A program made the translations under genes and the position numbers. The notes beneath the pieces are model-generated. The model ran no database searches, was not told the DNA's origin, and saw nothing but the letters and a program-made list of their open reading frames with translations. A DNA stretch of 64,000 nt from Cheilinus undulatus (lineage: Eukaryota; Chordata; Actinopteri; Labriformes; Labridae). Numbering within the stretch: the stretch's first letter is position 1; the number at the start of each line of letters is the position of its first letter. Where the stretch lies: the NCBI RefSeq assembly GCF_018320785.1, contig NC_054885.1:8072921-8136920 (forward strand), in the 5' to 3' direction. Below are positions 21,850-63,214 of this stretch, in pieces.

Positions 21850-21911
<62 letters not shown>
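21838..21911 (+). repeat. Compound (ATCT)n(AT)n microsatellite
   Basis: About nine ATCT units followed by a pure AT run of about 30 bases. Confidence 0.9.
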
Positions 21912-21912
<1 letters not shown>

Positions 21913-22278
21913 CATGGGCCTTTATGGTGTTGTACTCACTTTTGGTGAAAGTCTCAAGTGAACACTAGAGGTACTGCAGCTTTTTGCACTTCTGCACTGG
22001 CTTCATTTTACAATGTTGGACATAAGCCTGCAAAAGTCAGCTTAAATGGGCTCCACTAAGGATCAGGGGTATAGCTGATGGATTACTTGTTCTCTGAGCT
22101 CCAATCTGAAGGATTTATCTTCCTATTCCTGTAAGTCTCATCAGAAGCTGTCTTACATTTTCTTCGGTCAAATGTCCCTGCCCCTTCGATCACAGTGAGG
22201 ACGGAAAGATGATGGGAGCAGAAAGAGGGAGTAACGTGTAGCAGAGGGGGGAGAAGTGGGCAGGTGTCCCAACAGAAA

Positions 22279-22280
<2 letters not shown>

Positions 22281-22341
<61 letters not shown>
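22281..22341 (+). repeat. (AT)n microsatellite
   Basis: An uninterrupted run of about 30 AT dinucleotides. Confidence 0.95.
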
Positions 22342-22344
<3 letters not shown>

Positions 22345-22349
22345 TGTAT

Positions 22350-23760
22350 AGTAACTTTACCATGGCATGTTATTGTGAATATAATAATTTACTAAAATTT
22401 TCTATGAGCATGTATGTGTCATTTAAGTTCTAAAAAGTAAGAAACACGACACACCTCCAGTTGCAGTATATTAATACTTGAATTATCTACTTTTTCTGGC
22501 TCTCTGATAGTCATTTTGAATCATTTAATCAACAAAAAATATACCTGTAAACCACTTTATATACAAACGACTCATTACCATCACTTAAATGTAAACGTGT
22601 GTGTTTTTTAATCAGAAACCCCGTCATCCTTCATATACTTGCATTTGTCTATGGAACGGTGTTGCCTCTGGCAATATGGCGGACAGGTTGACGTATAGCA
22701 AACACCGTCAATGAGGCGTGTACGTATATGTCTATGAGTAGCGCTTTAATGCTAAAGTCTGTTGCTGACTTAAAGAAGCTAGTAGGATGTCAAAAGTGTT
22801 TTCATGAACATGAAATATCTTAATGTCCCTCCAGACTACCTTCTGACATCTTTGTGGTTACATGGCAATTAAACCTGATCAAATGTTAGCAATTACAACC
22901 TGGAACATACCAGTATTGTGAAAGAATTTGACTTCCCATCCTGATGTGACGTACGAGGAAATGACTGCCGTGTTGACTCGGTATATTCTGTTCAAAATTT
23001 CACTGATAAATACTCTTTTTCTCATTCTTTGTGTTTGAGTCAGAAAGGGATTAAAGTACTAAAATATGACTGCAGCTTTATAAAAGTTTCCACGCATGTG
23101 TTCCCTATGATGGCAAGAGTCAGTAACATGAAGCTCTCATTGAGGTGAAGCACACAGCCTGAGGGAGAAAACACGCTTAGCTTGACTCAGAGGATCTTTT
23201 TTAAACATTATGAAATAACGCTGAGATCCCAGCTGGAGGAGCTCAGACTGAAAAGACTGCTGGGAAACGGACTGTAGGACAGTTATGATTGAATTCTATT
23301 TATTTATCTTAGTTATCATTGGCTCCAGCTTGTACTTTGTACAGATTCAGTGATTTTCTGCCCTTTTTTCCCTGTTTTTGTTTTCAGTCATGGATTTATT
23401 TAGAGTCGTCATGTTTCCTTTTGGCACATCACACCAGTTTTACCTCCCTTGGTTGACATTTTACACGTTATTCTCATAAAATCAAAACAAGAACGTGTTT
23501 TTTCATAGAAGTTGGCTCTACCTGTTATTGATTTCAGACATATGAGGTAAGGACAAGTTATTCAGGTTCAACCTCTCATTTTAATGTAAACCTGAACATT
23601 TGAAAGTCAGCTTTTTTCCCCATATTAACACTAGAGATGTGGAGACTGTGGAAATTAGAGCTGATATCGATAACCATGTTTATAATAATTTAACTTATAT
23701 CAGTGTTTCATTATTTCTTCAGGTGTAGAACTCTCATTGTGCCAACAGTATTGCAGTCTT
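22350..23760. other. Intergenic DNA, nothing recognised
   Basis: No gene or repeat with identifiable ends was found here. Confidence 0.45.
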
Positions 23761-23764
23761 TATT

Positions 23765-24005
23765 TATTTGCATATTAGATAAAGATAACCCAAAGATCCA
23801 AAAAGCAACACAGCATGGTGCCATCTAAAGAAACTAAGAAACAGATGAGAAACAAGGTCACTGACATCTTTCAGTCTGGAAAGGCTTACAAAGACATTTC
23901 CAAGGCGTTGGGACTCTCCACACTGAGAGCCATTATCCACAAATGAGGAAAACTTGGGGAATCTTCCCAGGAGTGCCCGGCCTACAAACTAAAATGGGAC
24001 GAAAA
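23765..24005 (+). mobile_element. Tc1-like transposase N-terminal fragment
   Basis: The frame reads MVPSKETKKQMRNKVTDIFQ, then SGKAYKDISKALGLSTLRAI, which is the DNA-binding helix-turn-helix start of Tc1-type transposases. An in-frame TGA follows at about 23944. The remainder of the element is missing. Confidence 0.8.
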
Positions 24006-24970
24006 CTGTGATATTAATTGCAACTAACCACAGAAGTTCCTAGATTAGATAAACTTTATAATCATGACAGCCCTAGAATAGACTGCAAATGTAGAAAAAA
24101 AACCCCTACTGATTTATTTGCCCTTACATGTGAGCCAAAATGTACCATTCTGTCATTGTTCTTACTCTCAAAATAGCTTTTTCTTTGAAATTATGCTTAA
24201 AAGAACTTTTCACCACTGTAAAATTAGGACACGTACATTCGTGAATGGGTGTTTGATTCCAAAGAAAAAGCAGAAAGAAGATAATGTGGACCGTACACCT
24301 GGAAGCTCCCTTATTAAGCATTTATTTGCAATAAATGGCGTTTCGAGCCAGCATGCTCTTCCTCAGACCTTTGCCTGGCTCCTAAAATGCTGTAATCGTG
24401 AAATGATCAGTAGAGGGCGCCAGCGAACTTCAGAGACAGAAACTCTGAGTAACTACAACCCGATATTTGACAAAAAAAAAGACTTTCCACAGCTCTGTTG
24501 TTCAAATGTTGATATGTGATTTTTTTCAAAATATAAAAATGGGAAAGCATTAAAGACTTTCAGTTACTATCCTAATGGGAAAGGGACAGCTATGTAGATA
24601 AATAACTTAAAGGGAATCCAGGAAAGTGTGTAATGCTGTGCATATATATTTATATATCCATCTAATACAAATTAGCAGTTATTAAAACAACCAATAAAAT
24701 GACCGAAACCAAAACTGACTGACTGAGTAGTCAATCAAGAGCTCAGTCTCTTCCTGTGTATTTGTATTTTAGATTTAGGCAGCCTTAAATAACAGAAGGA
24801 ATGCCATATATTCGTATGAATTATGATGCCACTAGCTAGTAATTCCCATCTTAAATGAGAAAAGGGTGATGCAACTGCTTCTATTCTACGTATTGACTTG
24901 TAATGGCCTGTCAGATTGGACAACATTGCCCAGAAAGCCACACAGACGTGTAAACAAAACCAACATGTGT

Positions 24971-24976
24971 TTTATT
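24971..24976 (-). promoter_or_regulatory. psmd3: Poly(A) signal of psmd3
   Basis: TTTATT on the plus strand is AATAAA on the psmd3 strand, 165 bases after the stop codon. Confidence 0.7.
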
Positions 24977-25141
24977 CGAGTGAGAGAAACAACAAACAGC
25001 AGCGGCAGAGGTAAGAGGTTACAGCAGGAATACACAGCAGAAAGAGAGAAGCAAAAGGAGAGGGGGATTGTGGGTAATAACTGTTTAACACCAGCGTGCA
25101 GACAAACACGTGTACTGTCTGCACAGTCAGACAGCAGAGGC

Positions 25142-34833
<9,692 letters not shown>

Positions 34834-34859
34834 GATGTCTCAGAATAAGGACAAATAAT

Positions 34860-36500
34860 CACCTCCGTCAGTGTAAAGTGTGGGTTTAAACCTGCCCAGT
34901 CACCTTAGTTTACTTCAGTCTGACCACCTCAACAATGACTGGCAACTATTTTTGAAGCGCAGGGGATTGTGGGATACTCCAGACGGTACAAAGTGATCAC
35001 AGAAACAACAGCGAAGACAGAAATAATCGAAAAAGATGATTCGTTCCGGAAGAACTTACCTTTGAATAGCGGTTGTTTGCTGTAATGAGGGAAACGTAGT
35101 TTTCAATTATACATTTAATCACAATATATGATAGAATAGATAAAAATGAAATAATTAAATGGCAAGGCGAAAATACATAACAATACAAAATAAAAGGAAA
35201 AAAATACGATATTTTAGAAATTTAAAGCACAAAATCTCATTTATATTCAAGGATAGCTCAATGATTCACTCTATTTCATTACTGTGAAAAACTTCAATAC
35301 CTTTCAATATACCGTACACAGTCATGGCCATCTGGGCAGTAACACAGGTACTGACACAAGAGGGCGCCATTCTTCAGAAGGAGCTTTCAGCATCAAGACA
35401 ACTTAAAATTCCTATAGCAGGTAACTAACCTATATATGACGACCACACAAAGAAACAGAGAAGCTTAACATAGCCAGAATTACATAAAACAGGGTTTATG
35501 TTTTTGTGTAGAGAATTACAAAAACATCATCCAACTTTGAGCGTCGGAAGTTGATTCTGAGTTGATCATAAAATAATTTCATTCATAAAGAAGTTCCTTA
35601 AAATAATCAAGACAACTCTCAGAAATGAGACATAAAGAAGTTAAAACGTGGCAAAATTATAGTAAGTCACAACTAACTATTTACAAATTACTAGTGACAA
35701 CAATATAATGATATTATTATTATTATCATTATTATTATTATAAGATATTTTATTTTCTATTTTCAATCAACTTATACAGTACGTACAGATATCCATCAAA
35801 TTAAAATCCAGACAACATAAAAATTGAGTTTCAACACATGTTAAAGTTGAACAAAGTTGATCTTAAAATATTTTTATTCATAAAAAGTGCCTTAAAATAT
35901 TAGATGCAATTCTCAGATGATACAGAGAATACATAAGGAAGTAAGACCTTCAGAACGAGAAATACATTGACAAGATAAAAGAACTAATGATGTTAATAAT
36001 AACAACACTAATTTCGTTATTACTATTATCAGTAGTCGTAGTAACAGTATATTTTATTATTGAAACTTAGAAGTACAGACAATTAGACTCACAAAACATA
36101 TAAATATGTATTTAGTTAAAAAGAAAAAAACAATGCTTTGGTTTATAACGACATTTCAAACATATTTTAAATTAAAATAGTAATGTTAGACCAACAATGA
36201 ACGAGTAAATTCAAAAGGAATCTACTTTAGTTAGAAAATAATTATGTTTAAATCAAAATTTTTGACAGAGATTTTCTGTTGGATATTTGCTCAAGAGATT
36301 TAAAATAGTCTATTTCAATTAAAAATGATCCAACGTTCAGCTTCATGGATATGCCAGTAGTTAATAAAATAAAGAGGCTGACATAAGCACAGCTTTTTTA
36401 CCAAGCATAATACATGAAACCGTTTTGATCTTCAGCGTCTATCTATTGACTTATTTAACCACAAACGTGGGGACAATGTGACGTAGTTCCGGATTGTTTT
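34860..36500. other. Spacer between divergent psmd3 and wnk4
   Basis: About 1.6 kb, AT-rich, without exons. Next to psmd3 there is a GGGATTGTGGGATAC segment (34961-34977) and an ETS-like CCGGAAG (35048-35054), plausible psmd3 promoter elements. An (ATT)n-like stretch lies at 35713-35742. No other structure is recognised. Confidence 0.5.
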
Positions 36501-36507
36501 TATCAAG

Positions 36508-36535
36508 CAGGTGACAGGTGACAGGTGGGCGGGGC
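36508..36535 (+). promoter_or_regulatory. wnk4: Triple E-box and GC box upstream of wnk4
   Basis: CAGGTG occurs three times at exact 7-base spacing (36508, 36515, 36522) and runs straight into GGGCGGGGC (36527-36535), a Sp1-type GC box. A CRE-like TGACGTAG lies just upstream (36479-36486). The position is about 320 bases before the donor of the presumed non-coding first exon. The promoter role is inferred. Confidence 0.45.
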
Positions 36536-36569
36536 ATTCTGCAGCCCGTGCAGTCTGCTGCTTGCTGAT

Positions 36570-36848
36570 AGAGCTCGTGCTCTCGCTCTTTACGTCCATC
36601 TGTGGCCCTGTTTATTAACAACATGAAGAAGAAGAAGAATACCCTTTCTTCTTTGTGGGTTTTAAACTCTGAAGATGTTCTCCCCTGCCTCCAAACTTCA
36701 CGAAAACTTCACTGACATCAGCTGACTCCAGCGGACTGAGTGTGAACGTGGACCCGAGGAGTCCTCTGCGGGTCTGATGCTGGATTTACTGGTTCCAGTT
36801 TGACGAATCAGCCTGATTTAAAGACCCGCAGCTGCAGCAGCATACTCA
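36570..36848 (+). other. wnk4: Presumed non-coding first exon of wnk4 (5' UTR)
   Basis: A more GC-rich stretch ending in a strong splice donor (CATACTCA followed by GTGAGT at about 36849). The next exon would begin after CTCTCAG at 38060 or TTCCAG at 38085 and contain the start codon. The start of transcription is not visible. Short upstream ATGs occur at 36622 and 36675. Confidence 0.45.
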
Positions 36849-37198
36849 GTGAGTACACATTAAACAAAAGGTGTTGTAATACACAGACCAGCTATATGTC
36901 TCTGAAACTGTATCAAACAATTTAAATATTACATTATACTATATTATATTATGTAATATAATATAAAAGTAACTCAAAGTTATCCAACAGCAAACAAACG
37001 TTGATAAAAAGTGTAATTATATATATGTTTATATTCTAAATTAACAAAATAACTGCACAAAATGTACACAATTTGAAAAAAATCAATGTTGTGTAGTTGT
37101 GTAAAGTTAAATTTTTTTTATTTTATTTTTTTGTAACTTAATCATAGGACTGGGTAATAGGGACCAAAAATCTTTTCTGAATATTTCTTCTCTGGTTG

Positions 37199-37711
37199 TA
37201 GGGCTGAATGACTTGGGAAAATAATCAAATTGCTTTTTTTTTTTTTTTTTTTTTTACCCAATATTGCAATTGCGATTTAATATGTGATTATTTCTTAAGT
37301 CCCTCATCTCATGTATTAAAAAAATAAATAAATAAATAATCTAAAAATTCCTTCTATACTATAATCAACACAATATATTTTGAAAAAATATCTAATTGTC
37401 ATGATTTCAACTCATTTTCAAATTATGTATGAATTGCTGTATTAAAAGGAGTGATAATTCTAATGTAATTCTCATATTTAACAAGAAAAACATACAAAAA
37501 TAAAAAGAAAATTAGATTTTTTTGTACACTAGTCTAAAAATATGCCACTAAAATTATTGCATGATATGTAAAAAAAAATTAATTACTTCTCTGCTGCAAA
37601 AAACTGTTATTTTGTCACAAATTTCAGGTTAAAGAATTATGACACTGATTTGAAAATTGCAGCAGGCCATATTGCGATTTAATCTCATTTGCGAATAATT
37701 GCCCATTCCTA
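37199..37711. mobile_element. hAT-type MITE (513 bp) in wnk4 intron
   Basis: Begins TAGGGCTGAATGACTTGGG and ends with the inverted CCCATTCCTA. Flanked by TCTGGTTG and CATGGTTG (6 of 8). Same family as 33325-33731. It includes a poly-T run at about 37237-37255. Confidence 0.7.
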
Positions 37712-38169
37712 CATGGTTGGCAAAACACTTAACAGATACTGATGGGAAGTAGAAAAACAACAAAAATAGTCAGATTCATGTCCAGTCCAGATGAGCCAGT
37801 CAGTGCATTCCTCCTCATTATTATGATTATTTATAAATCTGCCATGTCATCACATGTCACCAAAAACGTCCTATTATTGTAACTTTGAATGAATTTGTAA
37901 CTAGTTACTCAATAAGCTCTCTAAAGTACAGGTGGCTATTTGCTTCACATTAGGCAATTATATAGTGGACACTCAAGGTGTTTGGATAGTTGGGGAACTT
38001 AAGCATAAAAAATATGTTAAAAAATGAACAAATATAAGTGAAAAAAGCAACTCCTCTCAGATAATGTTGTTCTGGTGGCTTTCCAGCAGCATCTTCCGTT
38101 TCACTGACATCGTCAAGGGAGTCAAACCTGCAACACAGAAAGACGGAGGAAGAGCAGAAACTGAGCAGG

Positions 38170-57395
<19,226 letters not shown>

Positions 57396-57514
57396 GAGAA
57401 AATGTGGAGCTTCTGACTGAAGTTGGTCAACGTTGGTTGATCAACGAAGAAAAAGGATAAAGAAGAGGAAACCTCCTGAACATATGCGTCACTTTATTCT
57501 ACTACCTACAGAAA

Positions 57515-57845
57515 TGTGAAATCCCATCCATCCATCATCTCTACCTCTGATGTTGATCCCAGCTGTCACTGAGCGAGAGGTGGGATACAACCTGGACTGC
57601 TCTTCAGTAAACCACGGGGCTGATGCATAGAGAAAGATAGACATTCACTCTTGCACTCACTTCTATGGGCAATTTAGTCACCAATTTACCTAACAAGCAT
57701 GTCTTTGGACTTTGGGAGGAATCTGGAGTGTACAAAGAGAAGCCACTGGAAGAACATACAAACTCCAAACAGAAAGACTGTCCAAGTGGGCTTTGAACCA
57801 GAAACCTTCCTGTGGTGAGGTGACACTGCAGTGCCGTGCAGCACA
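57515..57845. repeat. Dispersed fish repeat in or after the wnk4 3' UTR
   Basis: Text such as TTTGGACTTTGGGAGGAATC, AACATACAAACTCCAAACAG and TTGAACCAGAAACCTTCCTG is a widespread fish interspersed repeat. It begins about 120 bases after the wnk4 stop, so the mature 3' UTR may include part of it. I found no clear nearby poly(A) signal. Confidence 0.55.
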
Positions 57846-58424
57846 CAAATATGGAAGTGTTATATTTTATTATGTTTTTAAAGTTGCTTTTGACTTAAAA
57901 GGACTGAGAAACTCAGTAATCAGAAATTTAAACGCTCTGAATGAGCTGCAGAGCCTTTAGGCCAGATCACAATAGAGTCCTGCCCCGGCACAGATGAACT
58001 GCAAAAATGTTCAGGTTCAGGTATAAAATATGATAATGTAATTTCACGATTAGGGCACAAGTAAAAATATACAGAATGTGTCCGGGTAGGACGGAGTGAG
58101 CTCATATTTCTGGTAAACTTTTAACTGATCCGTTCATTCTTCAGAACATGAATGAAAGGATGAACGTAGTTCAGTCCGAAGCCACTGAACATCCGCTCAT
58201 AAAGGAAAGAAGATCTGGCTGCAGACCTCTACAATGGAGTGAACTCGACTGTGGGGCTGGAGGTATTTTAATAACCCAAGCAGGAACCAGAATGAAATAC
58301 TGAATGAAGTATATTTTTCACTCACTGTCAGAGATTACAGTAAGAGGGTATTTTTCTCAACAGCAGAATTTTATGAAAAAAACAAAAAAAAAAATAGAAA
58401 ATTTATTGGGGCGGCCGGTGGGGG

Positions 58425-58700
58425 GGGGGGGGGGGGGGGGTAAAAAAGCACACCACAAACTATGGAAAACCCAAACGGGGTTAGGGTTAGGAACCCAAAC
58501 CAGACCATGAAGATTAAGGTCAGGGTAAGGGGGAAAGGGGGATAAAATTGAAAAATACACCATAAACTAAGGAAAACCCAAAGAGGGTAGCGTAAGATAC
58601 CCAAACCCTTAAGGATAGATTAAGGGGGAAAGGGGGAGGGGGTTCAAACTAAAAATAACACACCACAAACTAAGGAAATACCCAACAAAGCATAACACGT
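58425..58700 (+). repeat. Poly-G run and three ~106-bp tandem copies
   Basis: A G run (about 58423-58440) precedes three copies starting near 58450, 58556 and 58660. Each contains CACCACAAACTAAGGAAAAC or a variant, then AACCCAAA and a GGGGGAAAGGGGG segment. One copy has GGGGTTAGGGTTAGG, telomere-like but only two units. Confidence 0.7.
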
Positions 58701-59700
58701 CACTTTCATGCCAAAGTCAAGGTCGACCACCATAGAGGTCTGAAGCCAGTTCCCCATCGAAAGTTGTCTACACTGAGAGCAGTCAGTCCATTTTAGGCTG
58801 ACATGACAGGTACAATGCTCTTCTGATTATTTTTTCAAAGTAAAAGCTTAATCACTTTGTTTCTATGCTGAGACTAGCTGCTTTTTCACAGAATGCTTTT
58901 ATTCTGAAATGTTCCCAGGATAGTTCTTTAGTCCTTGCATTCAAAAGTTGCTTTGGGTTTTCCCTTCATCCATGCTAAACGTTCTTTTTGTTTTGACTCT
59001 ATGCAAATGATCTAAAAAACATCCAGTTATTACAAACATTAACTCATAAGTGATCTCCATCTCGTTCTCTGCCTTCGACTCTGCCGTTTATTTTCATGCA
59101 ACATAAGCCTTGTTCCAGTATGTCAAAGAAATACCAGGTTGAAAAAAACACTAAACTACAGTCAGTGGCTGCATGCATGTGCAAAATTGGACCCTTACAG
59201 GACTCTGGATCAGACGACACAAATCTGACCAGACTTTGACCTGACTGTGTCATAGCCACCTATCTTCAAACTGCATGATAGGTTTTCATGCAACTTCCAT
59301 CTACTTCTGTCCACCCTGACTAACCAATAGGTCAGGCACATAACTGTATTTAGAGAGGGCAAACTAAGCATATTTTCTTAACACATTCATACCTCAAGTT
59401 CTGTTTAAAGGCAACCCATTTATATTGAACCTTCATTTATACATAAGGAAAAGTTTCTTCCTTGCTTTTCAGAGAATAAATCCAATACCATTGTCTTTTG
59501 CTAAGTCGTACAGAGAACGGAGAACAACAACTCAATAATCAACAAGGGTCTCACTTGCAGCATTGTCTGTCTGTCAGAAAATACAGAACAATATTTTTAC
59601 CGCTAAGTCTGACATCTGGCCTTTAGCTTGATTTTAGACATCCTGATAAAAAGGGAACACTTGCAAGCTAAAACATACTGACAAATTAAATGAACTAAAC
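58700..59700. other. Intergenic DNA, nothing recognised
   Basis: No exon, repeat end or coding frame with family likeness was found. Confidence 0.45.
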
Positions 59701-59701
59701 T

Positions 59702-61095
59702 CACGCAAAAAGTAATGAAATTTGTGTTTGGTAGATTATTTCTTTGTCGAAACAATTCTTCTTGGCAATAATAATACCACTGGAAAGTCTTTTTATTTCC
59801 CTTTTAAATGGTGCCACATTTGTAAGGACCATGCATTTGTGGGATGAGCAGCAGAGCCGAATATGGGGGTTGCGCCCCATGAAAAAATTTCCAAATCTCA
59901 TCTGCCAATGCCGAACAGTTTATTCTGCCATTGACTCTTACTTTGAGCTTTTGGTACCTCCAGGTGCTGACAATCAGGTGCCTGATTGTCACCTGAGTGA
60001 GCTCTAGTACCACCTCCAAACTGAAGGCCAAGTTCCATATAACGGGGGATATCCAAGATGGACCATGAAGTGGGCATCCCAAGAAGACGACACTCTAAGA
60101 AGACCATTTCCTCACCCTGTCTGCACTCAGGAACTGTTGGCTGTCTACAGATTTGTAGTCAAGGTTTGCAAGACGATATGGCTGAAGGTTCTCTGTCCAG
60201 ACAATCCAGAGCATGACTGCCCTTCACCATCAGGCCCATTCCCGTTTGTGTCCGTTATGTTCGCCAATGAGCCCAGATTCTGTCTACACCTGTTGGATTG
60301 TAGGGTGAAAGTGTGAAGAAGACACAGAGAACGTTATGCTGATTGCTACACCAACAGAGTAACATCTTTTGATGGAGGCATCTTGAAAAATGAGGCTTGT
60401 CATCATTTTAGGTGATCTCAATGCAGAGAGACATTGGGATGAGATACTGCAACCAGTGGCAATCCCATATCTCCACAGTCTGGGACCAACCTCAATCTTC
60501 GTAGATGACATCAGAGACTACCTCCAGAATTTGGGAGTGGAGACGGTGGAATGGCCTGCCAGCAGTCCTGACCTTAACCCCATTGAACACCTGTTGAATC
60601 AGCTTGGGCGTGCCAGACTGACCAACTCAACCACATTGGTTGACTTGCGACAAATGCTGGTTGAAGAATGGGGTGCCATCCCACAGCAGTGTGTGACCAG
60701 GCTGGTGACCAGCATGAGGAGGAGGAGCCAGGCTGTTGTGGATGTGTATTGTTCTTCCACATGCTACTGAGGCTCCTGTTTGTTAAATAATTACACTGTT
60801 CAGTTGCCAAAATGTCTTGTTTCTTCAAACTTCTATCATCCAATCCATCAAACAAGAGTCATTTGCAGAATCAGCTGTTTGGCATTGGCAGAGAAGATTT
60901 GGCTCATTTTTCATGGCCACAACCCACATACTCAGCTCTGCTGCTCATCCCACAAATACATGTTCCTTATAAATGTGGCACCATTTAAAAGGGAAATAAA
61001 CAGGCTTTCCAGCGGTATAAGATTAATTGCCAAGAAGCATTGTTGCAACAAAGAAATAATCTACCAAACACAGCTTTCCTTACTTTTTGTGCAAG
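59702..61095 (+). mobile_element. Mariner/Tc1-like element with ~225-bp terminal inverted repeats
   Basis: The arm 59702-59936 is the reverse complement of 60866-61095 with roughly 85-90% agreement by eye. Shared text includes GTGTTTGGTAGATTATTTC, TTTAAATGGTGCCACATTT and GTGGGATGAGCAGCAGAG. The interior frame 60390-60770 ends in transposase text: LQNLGVETVEWPASSPDLNP then IEHLLNQLGRA, the conserved region carrying the second catalytic Asp. Earlier transposase parts (60100-60390) are split by stops. Total length is about 1.39 kb. Confidence 0.8.
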
Positions 61096-61099
61096 GTTT

Positions 61100-62015
61100 A
61101 TTATACATATTGAGTATTTTTATTAAATTGATATGGAACCATCAGCAAACATATGTTTAAATGCTTATTTGAGATTCTATTGTTTTTATTCATTTTGTAT
61201 ATCAAAAATAGATATAAGAAATATCTTTAAGGTATTTTGGCACTTTCAAAATCAGAAGCACAAGACTGATTGTCGCTTCAATCTTCTGATTTTCTTCTAC
61301 TTTCTTAAATGCAATATTAAATCCAGTACATGTATTTAGTTTCATCTTTAATCTGATAAGACAACCTACATAATAAGTGTTAATCTGTCAGTCACTAAGA
61401 TTTTCCACTGACTTGTCTACATTATTAAAGAGAAACACTTAAGATAAAAACAGGTTTTAGAGATGGTTTAAAATCTGTATTTTGCTACGTCTTCCCGTTT
61501 GGCATTTACTGAGATTTTTATTCATCTTATACTGAGAAAATGCATGTAAGTCCCACTGGTGATCACTATGAAAAATGTGTTTTTGTACGGGTGTTATTTA
61601 TGTTAAATTCAGCTATTTATTCATATTTATGATTTATGACCTTGCATTGCCTTTTAGCTTTTGATTTGAAGATTCCAGGCTTGTGAAGCATCATGATGCC
61701 AATATTCAATGGTTGTCTAATATGAAAGATGTCTAATGTAAAGATCCACTGATTTGGAAATGGATTAAACTCACTTTAATGTAGTTTTAAACAGGGACAT
61801 TAAAGAACATTTCTGGTCTTTATTTGAGTAATTTTGGTGTTTCATTTGGATTTTTATGAAACTTTCCTTCAGTTTGTTTGTCTACATGAATTAAGAACCA
61901 CAAATCAGAAAACCTTCTTGATTGCTCATTTATTTAAAATACATTGTAATGACAATTAACTAATTTTGAATCGTGGTTTATCAGAATAATTTTAGAAAAA
62001 AACAAACAAAAAAAA
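61100..62015. other. AT-rich intergenic DNA, nothing recognised
   Basis: No exon or repeat with identifiable ends was found. Confidence 0.45.
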
Positions 62016-62023
62016 AAAAAAAA

Positions 62024-63210
62024 ACCTAATGAAACCGGCCTGGACTAAGCTGATGGAATGTGACCATAGGGACATGTTAAGCTAAGGTGTGTCCTGTAAT
62101 TAGCATCACAGGTGTCTTCAAACTTGTTATCAGTCAGTCGGCCTATTTAAAGGGTGAAAAGTAGTCACTGTGCTGTTTGGGATCATGGTGTACCACACTG
62201 AACATGGATCACAGAAAGCTACGGAGACAGTTGTCCCAGGAGATTAGAAAAACAATTATAGACAAGCATGTTAAAGGTAAAGGCTTTAAGACCATCTCCA
62301 AGCAGCTTGATGTTCCAGACTACAGTTGCACACATTATTCAGAAGTTTAAGGTCCACAGGGCTGAAGCTGACCTCCCTGGATGTGGCAGCAAGAGGAAAA
62401 ATGATGACAAATAAAAGAGACAGATAATACAAATGGTAACCAAAGAGCCTAGAACAACTTCCAAAGAGTTTAGAGGTGAACTCTACGTGTCAGAACACAC
62501 CATCCATCACTGTTTCAGCCAAAATGGACTCAATGGAAGACGACCGAGGAAGACTCTGCTGTTGAAAGCAAATCATAAAAAAGCCAGACTGGACTTTGTC
62601 AAAATGCATTTTGACGAGCCAAAAAGCTTCTGGGGGAATGCCACATCAGCTCAGTATTCACATATGCAAAAACGAAGCATACAAAGAGAAGAAGACTAGC
62701 TACTGAGAAACATGGAGGAGGCTCGTTATGTTCTGGGGCATTGCTGCATCTGGCACAGGAGGTCTTCAATCTGTGCAGGGTACGATGAAAACTCAAGACT
62801 ATAAAATCATTCTGGAGCCAAATGTGCTGCCAAATGTATGAAATCTTGGTCTCAGTCGCAGGTCATGGGTCCTCCAACAGGATAATGACCCAACACAGAG
62901 CTAAAAGCAGTCAAGAATGGCTAAGTACAAAACACTGGATGATTCTGAAGTGACCTTCTATGAACCCTGATCTAAATCCTATTGAACATCAGTGGAAGGA
63001 GCTGAAACATGCAGTCTGGCAGAGGCACCTTTCAAACCAGAGACAGCTGGAGCAGTTTGCTCATGAGCAGTGGGCCGATATACCTTGGACAGGTGCAGAA
63101 GTCTCACTGAGAGTCACAGAAATCACCTGATGCCTCAGAAGGTTGTGCAACAAAACATAAAGTTAAGAGTCCCATCATTTCAGTTCAGGACGATTTCATT
63201 AGTTTGTATT
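62024..63210 (+). mobile_element. Tc1-like transposon, degenerate
   Basis: Inverted ends CCTAATGAAACCGGCCTGGA (62025-62044) and the complement of TCAGGACGATTTCATTAG (63185-63202). Inside, in transposase order: a start region MDHRKLRRQLSQEIRKTI (62203 on), KGFKTISKQLDVP, then the middle (62433-62699) with TIHHCFSQNGLNGRRPRKTL. A G-G-G-like block and L-N-P-I-E-H-Q-W-K-E-L-K-H (62965-63010) follow. Stops and frameshifts occur at several points, so it is inactive. Confidence 0.8.
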
Positions 63211-63214
63211 TTAA

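Noticed and set aside
58470-58500. Interstitial telomere
   Set aside because: Only two TTAGGG units inside a longer unrelated tandem repeat.
60390-60770. 126-codon frame as a host gene
   Set aside because: It is the C-terminal part of a mariner/Tc1-like transposase lying between long inverted ends.
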